Part shown: piece after piece, positions 22,817 to 34,595 of the stretch
Numbering within the stretch: position 1 is the stretch's first letter
Layout: the number at the start of each line of letters is the position of its first letter
Assembly: GCA_951812925.1 (NCBI GenBank)
Contig: OX638368.1
Coordinates: 69,674,912 to 69,738,911 of the forward strand
Length of the DNA: 64,000 nt
DNA from: Calliopum simillimum
Taxonomy: Eukaryota; Arthropoda; Insecta; Diptera; Lauxaniidae
Direction: 5' to 3'
Notes under the pieces: model-generated
Told to the model about the DNA's origin: nothing
The model's database searches: none
What the model saw: the letters and a program-made list of their open reading frames with translations, nothing else
Made by a program: the position numbers and the translations under genes

Positions 22817-23300
22817 GAGAGCCAGCGCCTAAAAACAACTTTGCGTTTCTAAAAGCTGAATTTTTTACATTTGGTTATAGTAATTGTGTACATCAATAAT
22901 CTGTCGGTCAGTCAAGCGAACTGTAGAACAGGCGGCTGCTATATGGCCTCAAACATGTAAAATTTCGATTTTTCTGCAATCAATTTCTAAAAGCTGAAAC
23001 TTCTTATACACGTTATATAATGCATACAAATAACATTTTTGTCGGTCAGTCAGTTGAACGTTAGAACGGGGCTAGTCAGCACGCCCCAATATATGTGCAA
23101 TAAATGAATCAAGTCAAAATTATTTCTAAAAGCTGAAATTTTTTTTAGGGGTACTTTATTGTATATTAACCACAAATAAAGCAGTCAGTCAGCTATATTG
23201 TAGAACAAGCTCCGTCAGCAAGCTCAACAAAGCAAAAAAAAATGGTTACTAAAAGCTGAAAATTTTTTTAGGGCTAAAAAAAAAAAATAGTTTCTAAAAG

Positions 23301-23580
23301 AACAAACTCTGCTGTTAAGCTCATAGCAGCAGGTATAGACTCAGACAATTACGTATTTATTCATGAGTGTCTAACACCGGAGAACCGAAAACTTATGCTG
23401 GCAGCCGTTCAAAACAAACGTCAAGAAAATATTTACAATGCCTTTACTATACGAGGATCTGTGTATGTGCGGCTACACAAAGATGAAGCTGCATTTCGCG
23501 TCGATAGTATCGAAGATTTGGATAAACTTGTTGCTGATGGTGAACTTTTTAATGGAGCTGGTGCCAAGGCAGATGCCTGA
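23301..23580 (+). pseudogene. LINE ORF1 C-terminal part
   Basis: The frame is open from the LINE junction to the stop at 23580. It encodes about 92 residues including YVFIHECLTPENRK and AAVQNKRQENIYNAFTIRGS. This is the pattern of the conserved C-terminal part of ORF1 in Jockey/CR1-type LINEs (FI-x-E-x-LT-x-x-N-[RK]-K). The 5' part is missing through truncation on insertion. Confidence 0.6.
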
Positions 23581-24601
23581 TATTTCGGAAAAATTTTTTA
23601 TATATGACCTTTTATTACTTCTTTTTTTTATACCTATTTTTTTATATTCAATCTTTATTACTATTTCTTCCCCTTTTGAGTTGATTATTGCTTTTCCTTA
23701 CGGATTTTATTCTTCGCTATATGGCTACAACAAATAATAATACTTTTATTGCTAATGAAAACCATAAAACATTGATAAATATCATGTGTAATCAGCATTC
23801 GGGACTGAAAATAGTACACTTCAACGCTAGAAGCTTAAATTCTCAAAAGCTGGATTATATAAAATATATTTTTCAGGAATCTGCTGTGGACATAATATGC
23901 GTTTCGAAGACATGGTTTCATCATGATGTGAGTGATTCATACTTTAATTTGAAAAATTTTAAAATTTTTAGAAATGACAGATTGAACCGAACAGGTGGAG
24001 GAGTGGCAATATATTGCAAAAATCACCTTAATGCTAAAATTTTAAACAAATCTGAAAATTCTGATGTTGAATATTTAAATGTTGATGTATCTGACAATAA
24101 TACTAAAGTACTCATTTCTTGTGTCTATAACCCTGGTCGAAATTATAGTCTTGATCCTTTTTTCTCTAGTTTATCTAGATGCATAATTGATTACAATCAC
24201 TTTATCGTGTGTGGTGATTTCAATATAAATTTGCTATTAGAAGATGCCCTGGCTAAGAAGATCCATGATGATTTGTTAGAAGTTGGACTATCAATAGTAA
24301 ATACCGAATTACCTACGCGCTTTGGTAACAACGTCTCTCCGAGCTTACTCGATTTTTTTGCAGTTTCAAATGATTCTGTTGTTCTCATGTTTGACCAATT
24401 GTCTTTCATTTCAGATCATGATCTGTTATTTTGTACTTTAAATATAAATTTTTTTAGAAATAATTCTGCTGAACGCTTTTTATATCGTGACTATAAGTCC
24501 ATTAATTACGAATGTCTTTTTAGTGACTTAGCTCAAGTGCAGTGGAGTACTTGCTGGCACATGAGTACTGTAGATGAAAAATTAAACTTTTTTCTCAGCG
24601 T

Positions 24602-25935
24602 TAGGTTAGGTTAGAGTGGCGGTTTAGCGAAGCAAGCTGAAACCCTAAGTAGCACTAAAAGTGCTATTTTAATACCACAAAAGTGATCCGACAGACTGGT
24701 ATAAGTGGATGTGAAAAATTTTAAAATTACCTAACTAACGATACCTATATCCAGTTAGTTCTATTAAGGTAATTGAGCAGCGAGCCAATTTCGATGCTGG
24801 CGATTTCGCTGAGTGTATTGAAGAAAGGCTTTCCTAGTGATTTAAGTCTAGCTCTAGCCAGAGCTGGGCAGTCACAGAGAAAATGTTCAAGAGATTCTTG
24901 CTCGTTTGCATCTAAGCAACTCCGACAAAAGGAGTTGAAAAGGATGCCTAGTTTTTCAGCATGCTTGCCGATGGTCCAGTGTCCAGTGCAAACTGCTGTA
25001 AATCTTGCTATATTAATACGGTTATTAGCTAGTAAATAGGTAGTTCTTGAACTGTTATATGAAGGCCAGATTGACCTTGATATCCTACATGTAGTCAATG
25101 CCTTCCAATTAGTATTCGCCTCGGTTAAGTAGTATGAGAATATCCGCTTTTTTACTAGACCTAGCGGGGTATGAACTCGCACCGCGCTTGTGACATTCAG
25201 AGAGGAGCCGTTTCTTGCCAGTTCATCAGCTTTTTCGTTGCCTTCGATGTCCCTATGACCTGGGACCCAAACGAGCGCAAGATCAAGCCGACGCCCTAGT
25301 CTGACTAATTTTTCCTTGCAATCCGCTACTAATTTAGATTTTATTATTGTTGAATTGAGTGCTTTGATGGCAGCCTGACTATCCGAGAGGATTGCCACCT
25401 TTCCGGAAAAGGTATTGATATTCTCTAAAGATATGCAGGCTTCGAGGATGGCAAAAACTTCTGCCTGAAAAACGCTGGCTGAATCAGGCAAGCGAAATGA
25501 GTGGGATATTTTCAGCTCTTTTGAGAACACTCCCGCACCTACACCACACTCCATCTTGGAGCCATCGGTGTATATGGTGGTTTCAAAGTTCAGGTTAACA
25601 GTGCCATCTTCCCACTGAGCTCTCTCTGGCAGCCATACCCGAAAATTGTTAACAAAACTGAGTATGGGGCAGGTGTAGTCTGTTGAGCAGGTAAGTTCGG
25701 TTTGCAGTTTTTCGAGAATGGAAGAATGGCCATACTGCTTTGGCACCCAACAGCCAGATTCCCTGAGTCTGACTGCACTGCATGAAGCAGAAGCTTTAAT
25801 ATAAGAGGTAGGAGGCAACAGGTGTAAAATGACATTAAGAGCTGCGGTAGGGCATGACCTCAGTGCCCCCGTTACACCGACACAGGCGGTCCTTTGCACC
25901 CTCTCTAGTTTTGACTGATTGTAGCCCTTGCTTGT
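24602..25935 (-). mobile_element. 5'-truncated RNase-H LINE nested in the Jockey-like LINE
   Basis: It is flanked by AGCGT (24597-24601 and 25936-25940); the host LINE frame continues across the join. Its 3' end on the plus strand is TAGGTTAGGTTAGAGTGGC, shared with the fragment at 1313. Only the 3' 1.33 kb was inserted, as expected of target-primed reverse transcription that stopped early. The clade may be LOA, R1 or I, which carry RNase H. Confidence 0.88.
24745..25935 (-). pseudogene. LINE ORF2 C-terminal part with RNase H
   Basis: The frame is open from the truncation point to the stop (about 396 codons). It starts in the post-RT linker (LERVQRTACVGVTGALRSCP). It then has an RNase H domain with the expected acidic set (IYTDGSKMECG, FQAEVFAILEA, ILSDSQAAIKAL, WVPGHRDIEGNEKADELA), then a C-terminal Cys/His motif (CRSCLDANEQESLEHFLCDC). 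No stops interrupt it, so the insertion is fairly young. RT and endonuclease were never inserted, so it is not autonomous. Confidence 0.85.
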
Positions 25936-28900
25936 AGCGTACTTTCGAATGTTTTCAACTTTTATGTACCACTTCGAGCTACAAAAGTGAATAATATCTC
26001 TTGTCCATGGTATACCAGACCCGTTATTTTAGCAATAAAAAAGCGTAACAAAACTTACTCTATTTGGAAAAGAAATCCATCTGCTAGTAACTGGGAACAG
26101 CATAGAATTGCTCGGAATGTGGCCACATCTACGATAAGGGCTTCAAAAAAATCTTTTTATGTATCTAAATTAAGTACGGCTCTGCCTACGAAACAACTTT
26201 GGCGAAATTTAAAAGAAATTGGAATAGGAAGCAAAACGCAAGCAATTTGCAATATTGACCCGGATACTCTGAATGATTTTTTCACGAAAAACTCTGAGAA
26301 TGACAGCGAAAGACATATAGAGCAAGAGGAGTTACAAGCTACTTTTCATAATAGTTTTGAGTTTCAGGCAGTCAGCGAGTCTGATGTGTTTCGAAGCGTA
26401 TTTAAAATAAAATCAGATGCAATTGGTGAAGATGGTGTGTCTTTAAAATTTATTAAATTAGTTCTGATGCATGTTTTGAGCCCACTAACACACATAATAA
26501 ACCATTGCATCACTAGCTCCAACTATCCTAATTTGTGGAAAGTGGCAACTGTTATTCCGGTGGCTAAAGTATCTACTCCAAATGAACCAGGTGATTTTCG
26601 TCCAATAAGTATATTGTCTTGCCTCTCGAAAGTATGTGAGTTGTTGATGGCTGAACAGATTACATCTTATGTGAACAGTCTGGGTTTCGTCAGGGACACA
26701 GCTGCTCGACTGCGGTTTTAAAGATAACCGATGATATTAGATTATCACTTGAGAAAGATCATGTAACTTTGTTGTGTCTTCTAGATTTTTCAAAAGCCTT
26801 TGACAGTGTTAATCACTTTTTATTGTGTAAAAAACTGAAGCAGTTTTTTGGTTTTTCAGAAACAGCTGTCCAATTTATCAAAAGCTATTTACATGGCAGG
26901 ACTCTACGAGTGAAAATCGGCAATGTGTGCTCAAATTATAAAACCTTGAGCTGTGGAGTACCTCAAGGCTCAATTCTTGGTCCACTTCTGTTTAGTTTAT
27001 TTGTTAATGATGTTTTTTCCATTTGTGAAAGTGTATCAATGCATGCATATGCGGATGATATACAACTATATCTCTCTCGTCCGATTGAGTTAATTGAGGA
27101 TTTATGCTATAGGGTTAATGAAGATTTAGACAAAATATGTAAATGGTCCTCTCTCAATAAACTGCGCCTAAACCCATCCAAATCTTTTGTTTTGCCTGTG
27201 TCAAAAAGTTGTTATACCTTTGAAGAATTCCCAAATATCTACCTAAATGGCAGCGTATTAAAATTTGTAGGTAAGGCAAAGAATCTAGGCTTTCTTTTGA
27301 ATAGCTCTTTGAGCTGTGAAGATCATGTAAATTCAGTTATAAGTAAAATATATTACACACTGCGAAATTTAAGGATGACTGCTGCAATTATGCCGGTCGA
27401 AACGAAAAAGCGTCTTGTAGTTCAACTGATAGTTCCTCTTATAACGTACTCAGAAGTTGTATATTCAAAGTTTGATTCTCACTCGCTTCATAAGCTGCAA
27501 GTTGCTTACAACAATGTTACACGTTATGTGTATGGCCTAAGGAGATTTGACCATATTTCAGCATTTAGCAAGTGCATACTAAATTGCAATATAGCTGATT
27601 ACCTTGTATTTAGAAATCTTTTATTTTTGCATAAACTAGTCTATACGAAAACACCACATTACCTATATGATAAACTTCAATTTTGTCAACAAACTAGAAA
27701 CTTAATCCCAGCCCATAAGTATTTAAGCTCATCCAGATCGTTTTTTATTAGCACTATTCGTTCATGGAATTCCTTACCGCGTTATATTAAACAAGTGTCG
27801 AATAGTAAAAGGTTTAAGCAATTAATCATCCAACATTTATCCTAAATCTATGCCTCTTTCTACCAGTATCCTTATTTTTAAATATTTATCTCTTATTATG
27901 TTATATGTACTTCTTTTAATGTTTTTATTTAATTATTTAGTAATGTAATATTAATATTTATTTATTTTGACACAATTTATTATTAATCTATATTGGCTTT
28001 TAAGTTATCAAAACCGACAGTTGTTATTACTTATTTGATTGCATTTAAAAGAATTTTGTTTTCTTATATGCTAAAACTGTTAAGAAGAAAACTGTTAAGA
28101 AGAAATAAAAGCTGAAATTTTTATTATGGGTACTTTATTGTATATTAACCACAAATAAATCAGTCAGTCAACTATATTGTAAAACAATCTTTGTCAGCAA
28201 GCTCAACAAAACAAACAAAAATGGTTTTTAAAAGCTGAAATTTTTTTTAGGGGTACTTGATTGTATATTAACCACAAATAATTCAGTCAGTCAACTATAT
28301 TGGAGAAAAAAACTTTGTCAGCAAGCTCAACAAAACAAAAAACAATTTCAGCTTTTAAAAACCATTGTTTTTAGTTTTGTTGAGCTTGCTGACGGAGATT
28401 GTTCTACAATATAGTTGACTGACTGAATTATTTCTGGTTAATATACAATCAAGTACCCCTAAAAAAATTTTCAGCTTTCAAAACCATTTTTTTTTTTTTT
28501 TTGTTTTGTTGAGCTTGCTGACAAAGATTGTTCTACAATATAGTTGACTGACTGAATTATTTCTGGTTAATATACAATCAAGTACCCCTAAAAAAATTTT
28601 CAGCTTTTAAAAACCATTTTTGTTTGTTTTGTTGAGCTTGCTGACAAAGATTGTTCTACAATATAGTTGACAGACTGAATTATTTCTGGTTAATATACAA
28701 TCAAGTACCCCTAAAAAAATTGTCAGCTTTTAAAAACCATTTTTGTTTGTTTTGTTGAGCTTGCTGACAAAGATTGTTCTACAATATAGTTGACTGACTG
28801 AATTATTTCTGGTTAATATACAATCAAGTACCCCTAAAAAAATTTTCAGCTTTTAAAAACCATTTTTGTTTGTTTTGTTGAGCTTGCTGACAAAGATTGT

Positions 28901-29287
28901 TCTACAATATAGTTGACTGACTGCTTTATTTGTGGTTAATATACAATAAAGTACCCCTAAAAAAAATTTCAGCTTTTAGAAATAATTTTGACTTGATTCA
29001 TTTATTGCACATATATTGGGGCGTGCTGACTAGCCCCGTTCTAACGTTCAACTGACTGACCGACAAAAATGTTATTTGTATGCATTATATAACGTGTATA
29101 AGAAGTTTCAGCTTTTAGAAATTGATTGCAGAAAAATCGAAATTTTACATGTTTGAGGCCATATAGCAGCCGCCTGTTCTACAGTTCGCTTGACTGACCG
29201 ACAGATTATTGATTTACACAATTACTATAACCAACTGTAAAAAATTCAGCTTTTAGAAACGCAAAGTTGTTTTTAAGCGCTGGCTCT

Positions 29288-30232
29288 TGGACTAGTATAA
29301 GTAGTCCACATTGTACGTATTGCACTAATTGTTAAATAAAATACAAAAAAAAAAAAAACAAATGAATTTGTGAAGCGCTCCCGCGAGTGTCACATGAACC
29401 GGAAAAAGACAAAAAAAAAAGAAAGAGAAAACAATGGTGTTGTGCTGTGCCTTTGTAGCTAACACCATCAAAATAACAGCGAAGCAGGGCAAAGTAAAAA
29501 CTAAACAAAAACAAAGAATTATTTGTAAATCTGCCGTTATCAAGCGAAAGTTTTATAAGTTTTGTGTGACATGCTAAAAGTTGCCTTTTAATTACAAAAA
29601 AATATGGAAAGGGTGTTAAACTAATTTTAGCCCAATTTAACGTTTGAGGTGCAGCTTTTACTTGAAAAAAAGGGGCAAACTAAAAACGGAAAATCTAAGC
29701 AAAGCTACACACATAAACTAAAACAAGAAACAAAATAACAAGGAACTGCGACAACAACAATGAAAATTGCCAAATCATGATAACAGCGATCAACGTAGTA
29801 AGCAGCGTAGCAACATCAACCAGCTAAGACCTTTTTTTATCTTTATTTTTATTTGTATAATCCACACTATTAGTAGCATTAAGAGTATTATCATTAAAGG
29901 CTTATTTAAAAAAAAAAAATTTAATTACATATTTTAAATATTATTATTTACAAAGTATGTTTAGTATGTGAGGTTTAGTTGATTTGTAAAATTTTAAAAA
30001 AATTCCAGTCTAAATTATTCCATTGGGGGGAATGTCGGGGTGAAAATTTTGGACAGGATGCTGCGGTAAAGGACTAAATCGGAGTGAGCCAGGTTTGTTT
30101 TAAAATTTCTCATAAAATTGTTATATGCTTACGCAACGGCCAGATAAAGGGCGAAGCACAAACGCGATCCTAGCCGGTATAGACGCTTACGAACAAGTTG
30201 AACTTGATTTTATGAAATTTAAAAAAATAGTA
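29288..30232. other. No supported gene
   Basis: A/T-rich, with A-runs near 29345 and 29410 and a small palindrome GGACTA...TAGTCC just outside the foldback tip (29289-29310). Overlapping minus-strand frames at 29325-29543 are poly-Phe artefacts of A-runs. No RNA gene recognised. Confidence 0.45.
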
Positions 30233-31909
30233 GGGTAAGAGAGGGAAATATGGACCACCCATCTTTCTTTTTTAAATAAAACCCAAAATACATAAAACAA
30301 AACAATTAATTTTATGTCATTCAGTAAAGGAAACAATTTACCTTTATTCTGATTCACTTTTAGATAAATGTCTCATCAGGATAAAGAAAAAAAATTAAAA
30401 AACTGAAAATACTCAAAATGAAGATAAAAAAAGTGTAGTGTAATATGGACCATATAGTCCATTTGGTACAGAAGTTGCATATAAAAATGTCACTTCCACA
30501 TTCGGCACATTTTTTATGACTCCTAGAACGTCAGATTACACATTCAACCCAAAATTCGCCACGTCGATCTTCTGAGTAAAGGGTATTACATTATATGCAT
30601 TTTTATCATTTTTTGCTTTTGTAGTTAACGAATTACATATAATGACCATCAGACTCGTCATGAAAACTGCAACTAGATTCCCCATCTGAAAAAGATGACA
30701 AATACATTTGTTTTTGAGGCTTTTTTCTTTGGTGGTCCATTTTACCCACAACACGTGTTGGTTAAATAAATGGTTTTTTTATCAAAAACTCTTTTGGTTA
30801 ATGAACTTATTTGTGCTAATAAATTATAAATGGTATTCACTGACTTTATATAATTAACCATTTATTTAAAAACGCGATATCTTTAAAGTGAAATAATGAA
30901 AAATACTCACTGGAAAAAAATTATCTCTGATCTTTTTTTTAGAAAAATCAACTTTACAGAAAGGGGCTGTCCATAAACTCCGTGACGCTCCTAGGGGGGG
31001 GGTTTGAGCAAGCGTCATTTTTTGTCACAGGGGGAGGGGGGGGTTCGAGCAAGTGTCACGAGACGGTGTTTTAAATAAGCTTTTTTTTCAGAAAAAAAAA
31101 ATTTTAACTTCAGTCTTCAAAGGTTAAACCAATGCTTTGCTTTTAGCATCCCTGTCGGTTTTTTGACGTTTAGCAAGTTCTTTTTCTCTTTTTTTTTTTG
31201 CAAAAATCAAAAACGGAGTAACGTCTAAGAGTGGATATATTTCATTGTTAAAACAATTTTAAAATATAAGTTGCAAATTAACGTGCCGGATATAAATCAA
31301 CTCAAACTTTTTCCGAATCCATGATTGGTAAGTATTGTACATAAAATGAAACATTAACATTGTAAAGTAAAATCCTTTTTTTTAGGTTAATAATTCATTG
31401 AATTGAAAAAAAAAAGTAGCTCTAGCGATAAGCTGCGCGAACAACTGCGTACGATTCCGGCCGTCAGCACCGTCGCCATTAGGAATTAATAATTTTTTTG
31501 TTTTAATTGGGAAAAGTAGAAGGATTTTCAAACTGCTATAAAATTTTATACATACAAACGTTGGTTTAAGTTTACTTTAGTATCATACTATAAATCTATC
31601 GGAAGATCGAAAAAGCTTTTATAAAAATCGGTACAAGGTTTGAACCCTTAAATCCTTAATTCTTGGATGCTGTTATGCACTAACGTCGACCACTTAGTTT
31701 TGGTTTATAAAGAGTTATTTACATTTTTGTGTGACTGTTGCAGCTCAAATATGAAATTGACAAGCAAATTTGTATTCACCCTTTTATAAGAATATTAGTT
31801 CGTACTTTTGAAAAATAGGTCCTTGATATTTAGACATGTTATTGAATAGCTATTTCCTTTTATGTTTCTATTTGCATTCTACTTAATTCAAATAATATTT
31901 TGCCTGCAG

Positions 31910-32135
31910 AGCCTATTTCCAATGGACAAGAACAAAATGTTCCAATTGCTATTCACGCAATTCAAAGCGACTTATCCTCACAAAAAAAATTGCCAATTTG
32001 CAACAAGAGGCAACAGACTTTTGGAATTCCATAAAAGATCAAGATAATTTAACTAATTTGTATGAAGACAAACTGTCGCAATTGAAGCGTATGCAATTGG
32101 AAGGAAAAGGCAAATTATTATCGATTTGGAGTCGA
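31910..32135 (+). pseudogene. Probable upstream exon of the DDE transposase
   Basis: It is bounded by an acceptor (TTTTGCCTGCAG) and a donor (GTGAGT at 32136). The first half reads in one frame (EPISNGQEQNVPIAIHAIQS) and the second in another (ANLQQEATDFWNSIKDQDN ... LSIWSR). The switch occurs in the A-run at 31981-31988, suggesting a one-base slip that disables the gene. The exon ends in phase 0 and could join GTTCCTTCC at 32440. A first exon with the ATG was not found. Confidence 0.45.
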
Positions 32136-32369
32136 GTGAGTTTATTATTTTGAAGTTGTTTTACAGCCCTAACACCTAAGAATTTTACGTTCGTAATCAT
32201 GTGAAGAAATCAGAAATACCTCCGGTTTGCATGATATGATCTCTTTTATAGGAAAACAAGTATTTCCTAAATGGTTACATTTTCGTACAAATAAATGAAT
32301 GTTCAAAAGAGATCGTGATAGTTTTTATCGTGAGATTTACCAAATCGAAGATTTTCATGGTTTCGTCAT

Positions 32370-34595
32370 ATGATAACAAATGTTAACGTCTTAGATGTAA
32401 GATTTGCAAACTATTCTATAAGATGTAATTTTTCAAAGGTTCCTTCCAAAAGTACAAAAGAAGCCTCGCCCATAGATATATGTTTACAAGATGTGCCAAC
32501 AACTTCAAAAGTAGTTTTACCAGGTGAAGAATCAGCTATTTCTGAAAAAAAAGACAAAGGTTACGTCCAAAAACAATTGGAGCATGAAATTTTTGTATTG
32601 AGTCAAGAGATTAAACTTCTTGAAGTTAGACACTCAGCTAATTTATTAACTGAAGATGAAGAGATACTTCTCAAGAAAAAAAAATGCGAAAAAGACAAAA
32701 AGGAAAGGACTTTAAAAAGCAGAAAACAAGCCACAGAAAGAAATACGAAATATAGAACCAATAGAAGAAAAGCTTTTCAGGACATGTGTTCCGAAAATCC
32801 CGAAATTAAAAAAAAACTAAAAATGCGCGCAAGTGTTGGACGTCCAAGAATTGAAGTGGACCAACCAGAATTACTAAATGTCATTACAAAAATATGTACC
32901 CACGGATCAGCAGCAGAAGGAAAACGTAGAAACGAAAGCATAATTTATGCAAAGTCTCTAAATTATTTAAATGAAATTTTACAGAAAGACTACAATTTCA
33001 CAATAAGTAGAAGTGGTTGTTATTTAAGATTACTTCCCAGTAGGTACGATTCAATTGAAGGCAAAAAACATGTTATAACGGTTCCAGTAAAACTAGCAAG
33101 ACCACAAGGTAATCTGCATAAGAATCACACTGATGCAGCTTTTGCACGTGCGACGATTAATAGTTTAGAAGAAGTTGCTTCGATGCTAGGGCCCAAAGAG
33201 GTGGCTTTCATTAGTCAAGATGACAAAGCTCGTGTGCCCATTGGAAAAACGGGTAAAATTTTATCATAAATTGAAAATTTACAAATATGTATTATTTATA
33301 GATTTCTTAATAAATACTAAATCCCACTTTCTTTGATTTCAGCTGCCAACAAACAGAGTCCTCTACTGATGCATTTGGAATATCAAATACGCCTTCCAGA
33401 CCATGACTGGGTAGTTGCCCCATCCCACAAGCTAATACCATCTGTTTATGCGGGAATCCAAATTTCAGAAAATAGGTATGGCGATAAAAACGCAGTAAGT
33501 TATTCTGGTCCAACGTACATTGCAGTGCGATCTGGAAAACATTGTTCGTCAACTGCATGGTCTCATTTGGTTGATATCGAAAGGCTTTTGCGCTTACCAC
33601 AATTTGATATAATAACAAAAACTGCATTGGGTGATGTGAAACCAGTAATGATTTTCATTGTTGATGGAGGACCAGATGAAAATCCAAGATATTCTAAGGT
33701 CATCACTTCCGGAATACATAGCTTTATTCAAAATGACTTAGATGCCTTATTTATCGCGACAAATGCACCTGGGCGAAGTGCTTTTAATAGAGTTGAGAGA
33801 AGAATGGCTCCCTTGAGTAAAGAATTAGCTGGAGTAATACTGCCGCACGAACACTACGGCACTCATTTGGACAACAGTGGGAAAACTGTTGATGCCGAAA
33901 AAGAGAAACGAAACTTTGAATTTGCTGGCCAGACATTGGCTGAAATATGGACAAATTGTGTAATCGGCGGGCACCCTGTAGTCAGCGAATATATTACTCC
34001 AGAAAATTCTGAATTTCAAGAATGGCAAGATATTCATTTCAGTTCGAGTCAGTATTTTTTACAAATTGTAAAATGCAGAAACACCAACTGTTGTTCTGAG
34101 GCACGCAGCTCGATTTTCAAATTATTATCTGATCGATTTCTACCTCCTCCGCTAGCCATTTATCAAAGTGATGATGGACTTATTATATCTGAAGAAAAAG
34201 GAAAGTTCGTATCTTTGTTTGTATTGGAGAAATTAAAAACTACTATAGCTGCTGATCATTTTAAATCTTTTAAAAAAATACCATACGACATCATGTGTCC
34301 TTCAGTCAAAAAAGGGATTCAACACAAAATATGTTCTAAATGTGGTATGTACATTGCTTCTATTGGGAAATTAAAAATTCATCAAAAAAACTGTGGAGTT
34401 CAGTCTGTGATCCGCAAAATTCGTCCTGTAAGACTAGCAGCAAAGAGACAAAAGGAGTTTTTGACTGTACTGAAAAGTTACGACAACGAAGACGAGCTGG
34501 AGTGGCTGGATGGCGACACTATAGAAAGTTATTCTGATGAAATGGTAACTGAGAATCCAAATGTGAAGAGTTCTGCCGCAGTTATCAGTGTCGAG
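32370..34595 (+). pseudogene. DDE-type transposase, split by LTR element B
   Basis: Two frames join across a 90-bp intron (33253-33342, GTAAAA...TTTCAG), giving VPIGKTAANKQSPLL at the junction. The N-terminal half is Lys/Glu-rich and probably coiled coil. Candidate catalytic positions are SQDDKARVPIG (33218-33250), VDGGPDENPRY (33661) and NRVERRMAPLSKELAGV (33786), the acidic D-D-E pattern of a transposon-protein family common in arthropod genomes. A C2HC finger follows (CSKCGMYIASIGKLKIHQKNC-type spacing, 34330-34400). The frame is cut at 34595 by element B. Past the second CGAG (46143-46146) it continues in frame to a TAG at 46177-46179, which gives the original C-terminus. Apart from the insertion and the upstream A-run slip, the gene looks well preserved. 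Confidence 0.75.

Larger units (their letters stand above)
23721..27845 (+). pseudogene. LINE ORF2: AP endonuclease + reverse transcriptase, interrupted
   Basis: I take the ATG at 23721 as start, 140 bp after the ORF1 stop. The first part (to 24600) is an apurinic-like endonuclease: LKIVHFNARSL, a catalytic-type CVSKTWF (usually E-T-W), CGDFNIN and SDHDLL. The frame is split by the LINE at 24602-25935 and resumes at 25936 (YVPLRATK, NNISCPWY). RT motifs follow: LLDFSKAFDSVNH, PQGSILGPLLFSLFVND and YADDIQLY near 27050. A frameshift near 26685 separates the frames ending at 26721 and resuming before 26769. The C-terminus holds KLQVAYNNVTRYVYGLRRFD. It cannot be functional. RT type and lack of RNase H fit Jockey. 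Confidence 0.88.
23301..28105 (+). mobile_element. Jockey-like LINE inserted in the foldback element
   Basis: It is flanked by TAAAAG at 23295-23300 and 28106-28111; joining the flanks restores the foldback subrepeat CTAAAAGCTGAAA. It is 5'-truncated inside ORF1, has ORF2 (endonuclease plus RT), an A/T-rich 3' UTR from 27846, and ends in a short tandem ACTGTTAAGAAG repeat. It is broken by a second LINE at 24602-25935 and by a frameshift near 26685, so it is dead. Confidence 0.9.
22818..29287. mobile_element. Foldback (FB-like) element, carrying a LINE in its left arm
   Basis: The left tip AGAGCCAGCGCCTAAAAACA (22818) is mirrored by the right tip ending near 29287 (TGTTTTTAAGCGCTGGCTCT). Both arms are built of subrepeats containing CAGCTTTTA, TTGACTGACTG and TATACAATCAAGTACCCC. 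The right arm has about six units spaced near 123 bp (28346-28970), then different outer subrepeats. The arms meet at about 28345 with almost no loop. Removing the LINE (23301-28105) leaves roughly 1.66 kb. The architecture resembles Drosophila FB elements. The few bases of the true left tip were split off by element A and lie at 12034-12037. Confidence 0.85.

Noticed and set aside
24597..24616. TTAGGTTAGG as insect telomere repeat
   Set aside because: Only about two units, and they are the 3' tail of a LINE family that also ends this way at 1313. Higher flies lack TTAGG telomeres.
22817..29310. Target-site duplication of the foldback element
   Set aside because: Compared 12020-12034 with 29288-29305; no convincing direct repeat of any length was found.
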